In this document: positions 63,301-64,000 of the stretch, in pieces
How the letters are laid out: each line of letters starts with the position of its first letter
How positions within the stretch are numbered: the stretch's first letter is position 1
Source: Symsagittifera roscoffensis
Lineage: Eukaryota > Xenacoelomorpha > Acoela > Convolutidae
Reading direction: 5' to 3'
NCBI RefSeq assembly: GCF_963678635.1
Contig: NC_087066.1
Coordinates: forward strand, 62,564,282-62,628,281
Length of the DNA stretch: 64,000 nucleotides
Program-made: the position numbers and the translations under genes
The notes under the pieces: generated by a model
Seen by the model: only the letters and a program-made list of their open reading frames with translations
Told to the model about the DNA's origin: nothing
Database searches by the model: none

Positions 63301-64000
63301 TTTCTTGGGAACGCTACCCGAAGAAGAATGGGAAGTACATCACCGAGACCACGAGAGTAGGACGGGATGTAAGCTGGACAGAGTGGCGTTCATGGAAGAA
63401 GTCTGGACTGTGATTCAGAGCTATGGGACCCAGTCCATTCTCAAAACAGGTCTCAATCAACCCTTGATGAGAGAAGTACTTGACAAGCTTGATGAGTGTG
63501 AAGGGAGACTGAGTGAGTTATTGATCGACTCAGCCACTGATGAGAGTGAAGTGAATTCTCCCATCAAGATGACACCGCAGGACAATGAAGGAGAGGTGGT
63601 GTACCTGTCAAGGACCAGGAGAGGAACGATGCGATCGAAAATGGTGATTGATAAAATCAATGCGATGAAAATGAAGTTAGGCAGCAGAGTGATGCCAAGG
63701 AGGATTGGAAAGACGAAAGTGGATTCGGAAATATCGATGAAAGCTGGTAACTCAGCGAAAAGAAAACGAGTCGAGGAAGTCATGGATTTGGGGCAAGGTG
63801 ATTATCAATTGTCTGGCACAGATAGAATATTAACTGATATAGCGATGGTGCCACCCATTCTCATGGCGGGGATAAAGTCAACCGGTTATAAATCCAAAAG
63901 GAGTGACCGCACTCTGACTGGAGCAACTTTAGAAATGGAAATACTCAGTCAATGTGGAGAGAGTAAAATGAGGGACTTCAAACCATCTCCCATGAATCAT
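60347..64000 (+). CDS. Retroelement ORF3, at least 1,218 codons, incomplete
   Basis: A third frame is open from 60,329 (just after a TAA at 60,326) through the last base without a stop. It overlaps ORF2 by 32 nt. The first ATG is at 60,503, but the residues before it look coding (GHVKERVYPKL, QRYGGLTAIKK), so translation may start at GTG 60,347 or by coupling to ORF2; numbering here is from 60,347. Residues about 55-275 resemble a degenerate SGNH domain: VANSEF (Ser 64) at block I, GIND at 113-116 at block III, and DDDH (266-269) at block V. The following 550 residues are mostly helical with a hydrophobic helix near 420-445; from about 850 the protein is acidic and disordered, then basic. No domain is recognised beyond the SGNH-like part. 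Base composition matches Gag-Pol and ORF2, so it belongs to the same element. Confidence 0.75.
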   Translation, partial: MKIFRQLTTPPGHVKERVYPKLVNQDGDAQRYGGLTAIKKDETIFAAYDKAEMRKAKIMVVANSEFVYTSKSLFWPDVIMLAAVDLDLLQSVSLAIGVQRQTEMNPITIVFAGINDHLHSRGFLSRLRDPATAENAVWPAIKDILESMGEVVDATKEGSFNKVTLGVVFALSPGYAHLPDGLKFVYAMVALLSEGKYDVIISAPNRMIEMENLRPLKAELPAVWSDISNAMRGFKDHALHMLVLDEVLGLELSNFSRQLKLKPGIDDDHRVITAMSNDLWFRAMEVASEDTRRKNSLETRAHLEAMVLRTKQEANQWLHLNPRVAALGADAFQQGPVMVTKIHAYLLKEVNLAENAGEKTAGFVNRMCQITLETFWTQEVKGQEGFERTDSMLEGLGAGWTASFLAKVYPKVSHYLIKEFLQAVVKVSIVELIALFVTFGAESFVKGPAILLTDGIQNLRLDGLLTLIAITHGNLGGLMKLARCPEQMKERVRNLDMKKSTDSWNKIRDLRHTLIQYLLQQNRFGTGEDETIEREEDVRRHVGGMLLLTDLSLAMRIDPLALIRGVTEFVTVIYGPAVTFAFPDVKVEAYRRSVLHLNLISAVDGSTLNWCEQHALRELMSEDLLFAKISEPEMTVINFDDHFCDRMGEVERGHIEVFPKFWNLRPYDKTNGEMTRVPRLTAAYHKVREETKDWGDYKKLPEAIPEFPLIRRMLLGAVSVVQTPRLRAFETNERRVGNFSATMDPYFVGRNAAVLQYTRFAYTDQATRRRISNAATPKPEGFDEEWRGLGLAPMKMRGRTELPEASVILTSVRKEMKVAGILQTRIFLAPFGCEEIKVVHGEEEDKSSGTLLIPRFQEEADKDEQGPSNSNRDKSEGDDGQGGNRQTEEPMQQDQAGGEDDRASTGGTSSLDFNIFSDLENNADTLEMTEPADEGISTLEPPSAFEEMKRNLPESSSPGNTRNNDQRILMESPRRRRIEASARVPFLGTLPEEEWEVHHRDHESRTGCKLDRVAFMEEVWTVIQSYGTQSILKTGLNQPLMREVLDKLDECEGRLSELLIDSATDESEVNSPIKMTPQDNEGEVVYLSRTRRGTMRSKMVIDKINAMKMKLGSRVMPRRIGKTKVDSEISMKAGNSAKRKRVEEVMDLGQGDYQLSGTDRILTDIAMVPPILMAGIKSTGYKSKRSDRTLTGATLEMEILSQCGESKMRDFKPSPMNH

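Overview
The window is nuclear DNA from an invertebrate animal. The background is AT-rich and gene-poor, genes have GT-AG introns up to 10 kb long, one gene resembles CCDC60 (known from ciliated animals), and the repeats are typical of animals: PHD-containing LINEs, tRNA-derived SINEs, MITE-like elements and a satellite. I cannot place the species below Metazoa from sequence alone. No bacterial, organellar, rRNA, true tRNA or CRISPR feature is visible.

Layout. 1-18,000 is almost gene-free: two copies of a MITE-like element (about 7.1 and 8.2 kb), a local array of units carrying a tRNA-like SINE head (8.8-10.8 kb), a near-perfect 97+97 nt hairpin (13.85-14.05 kb) and a 450-bp-spaced duplication (15.1-15.75 kb). 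18,044-39,884 holds three genes, all on the minus strand: an unrecognised 785-residue nuclear-type protein with many CDK-type sites, a two-exon CCDC60-like gene (20,805-27,592), and a two-exon ABM-domain monooxygenase gene (29,213-39,846). The ABM gene's 10.3-kb intron contains a decayed LINE, a LINE with a frameshift and clear target duplication, a roughly 160-bp-period satellite array and a third MITE copy. A structurally intact CR1/L2-like LINE (about 39,985-43,808, plus strand) sits head-to-head with the ABM gene. Its two ORFs lie in one frame and are separated only by UGA-CUAG, a classic readthrough context.

From about 44.5 kb to the window end is one very large Ty3/gypsy-type retroelement on the plus strand. 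It is less AT-rich than the surroundings. It has a long leader with about 19 copies of a CCGGAGGGGT motif (11 within 330 bp), a 3,200-codon gag-protease-RT-RNase H-integrase polyprotein with a macrodomain-like C-terminus, a 747-codon second ORF with a complete SGNH-hydrolase catalytic set, and a third ORF of at least 1,218 codons still open at base 64,000. ORF3 begins with what looks like a degenerate SGNH domain. The three ORFs use three different frames; ORF2 and ORF3 overlap by 32 nt. The element runs past the window, so its 3' end and LTRs are not seen. This element and the LINE readthrough signal are the most unusual content here.
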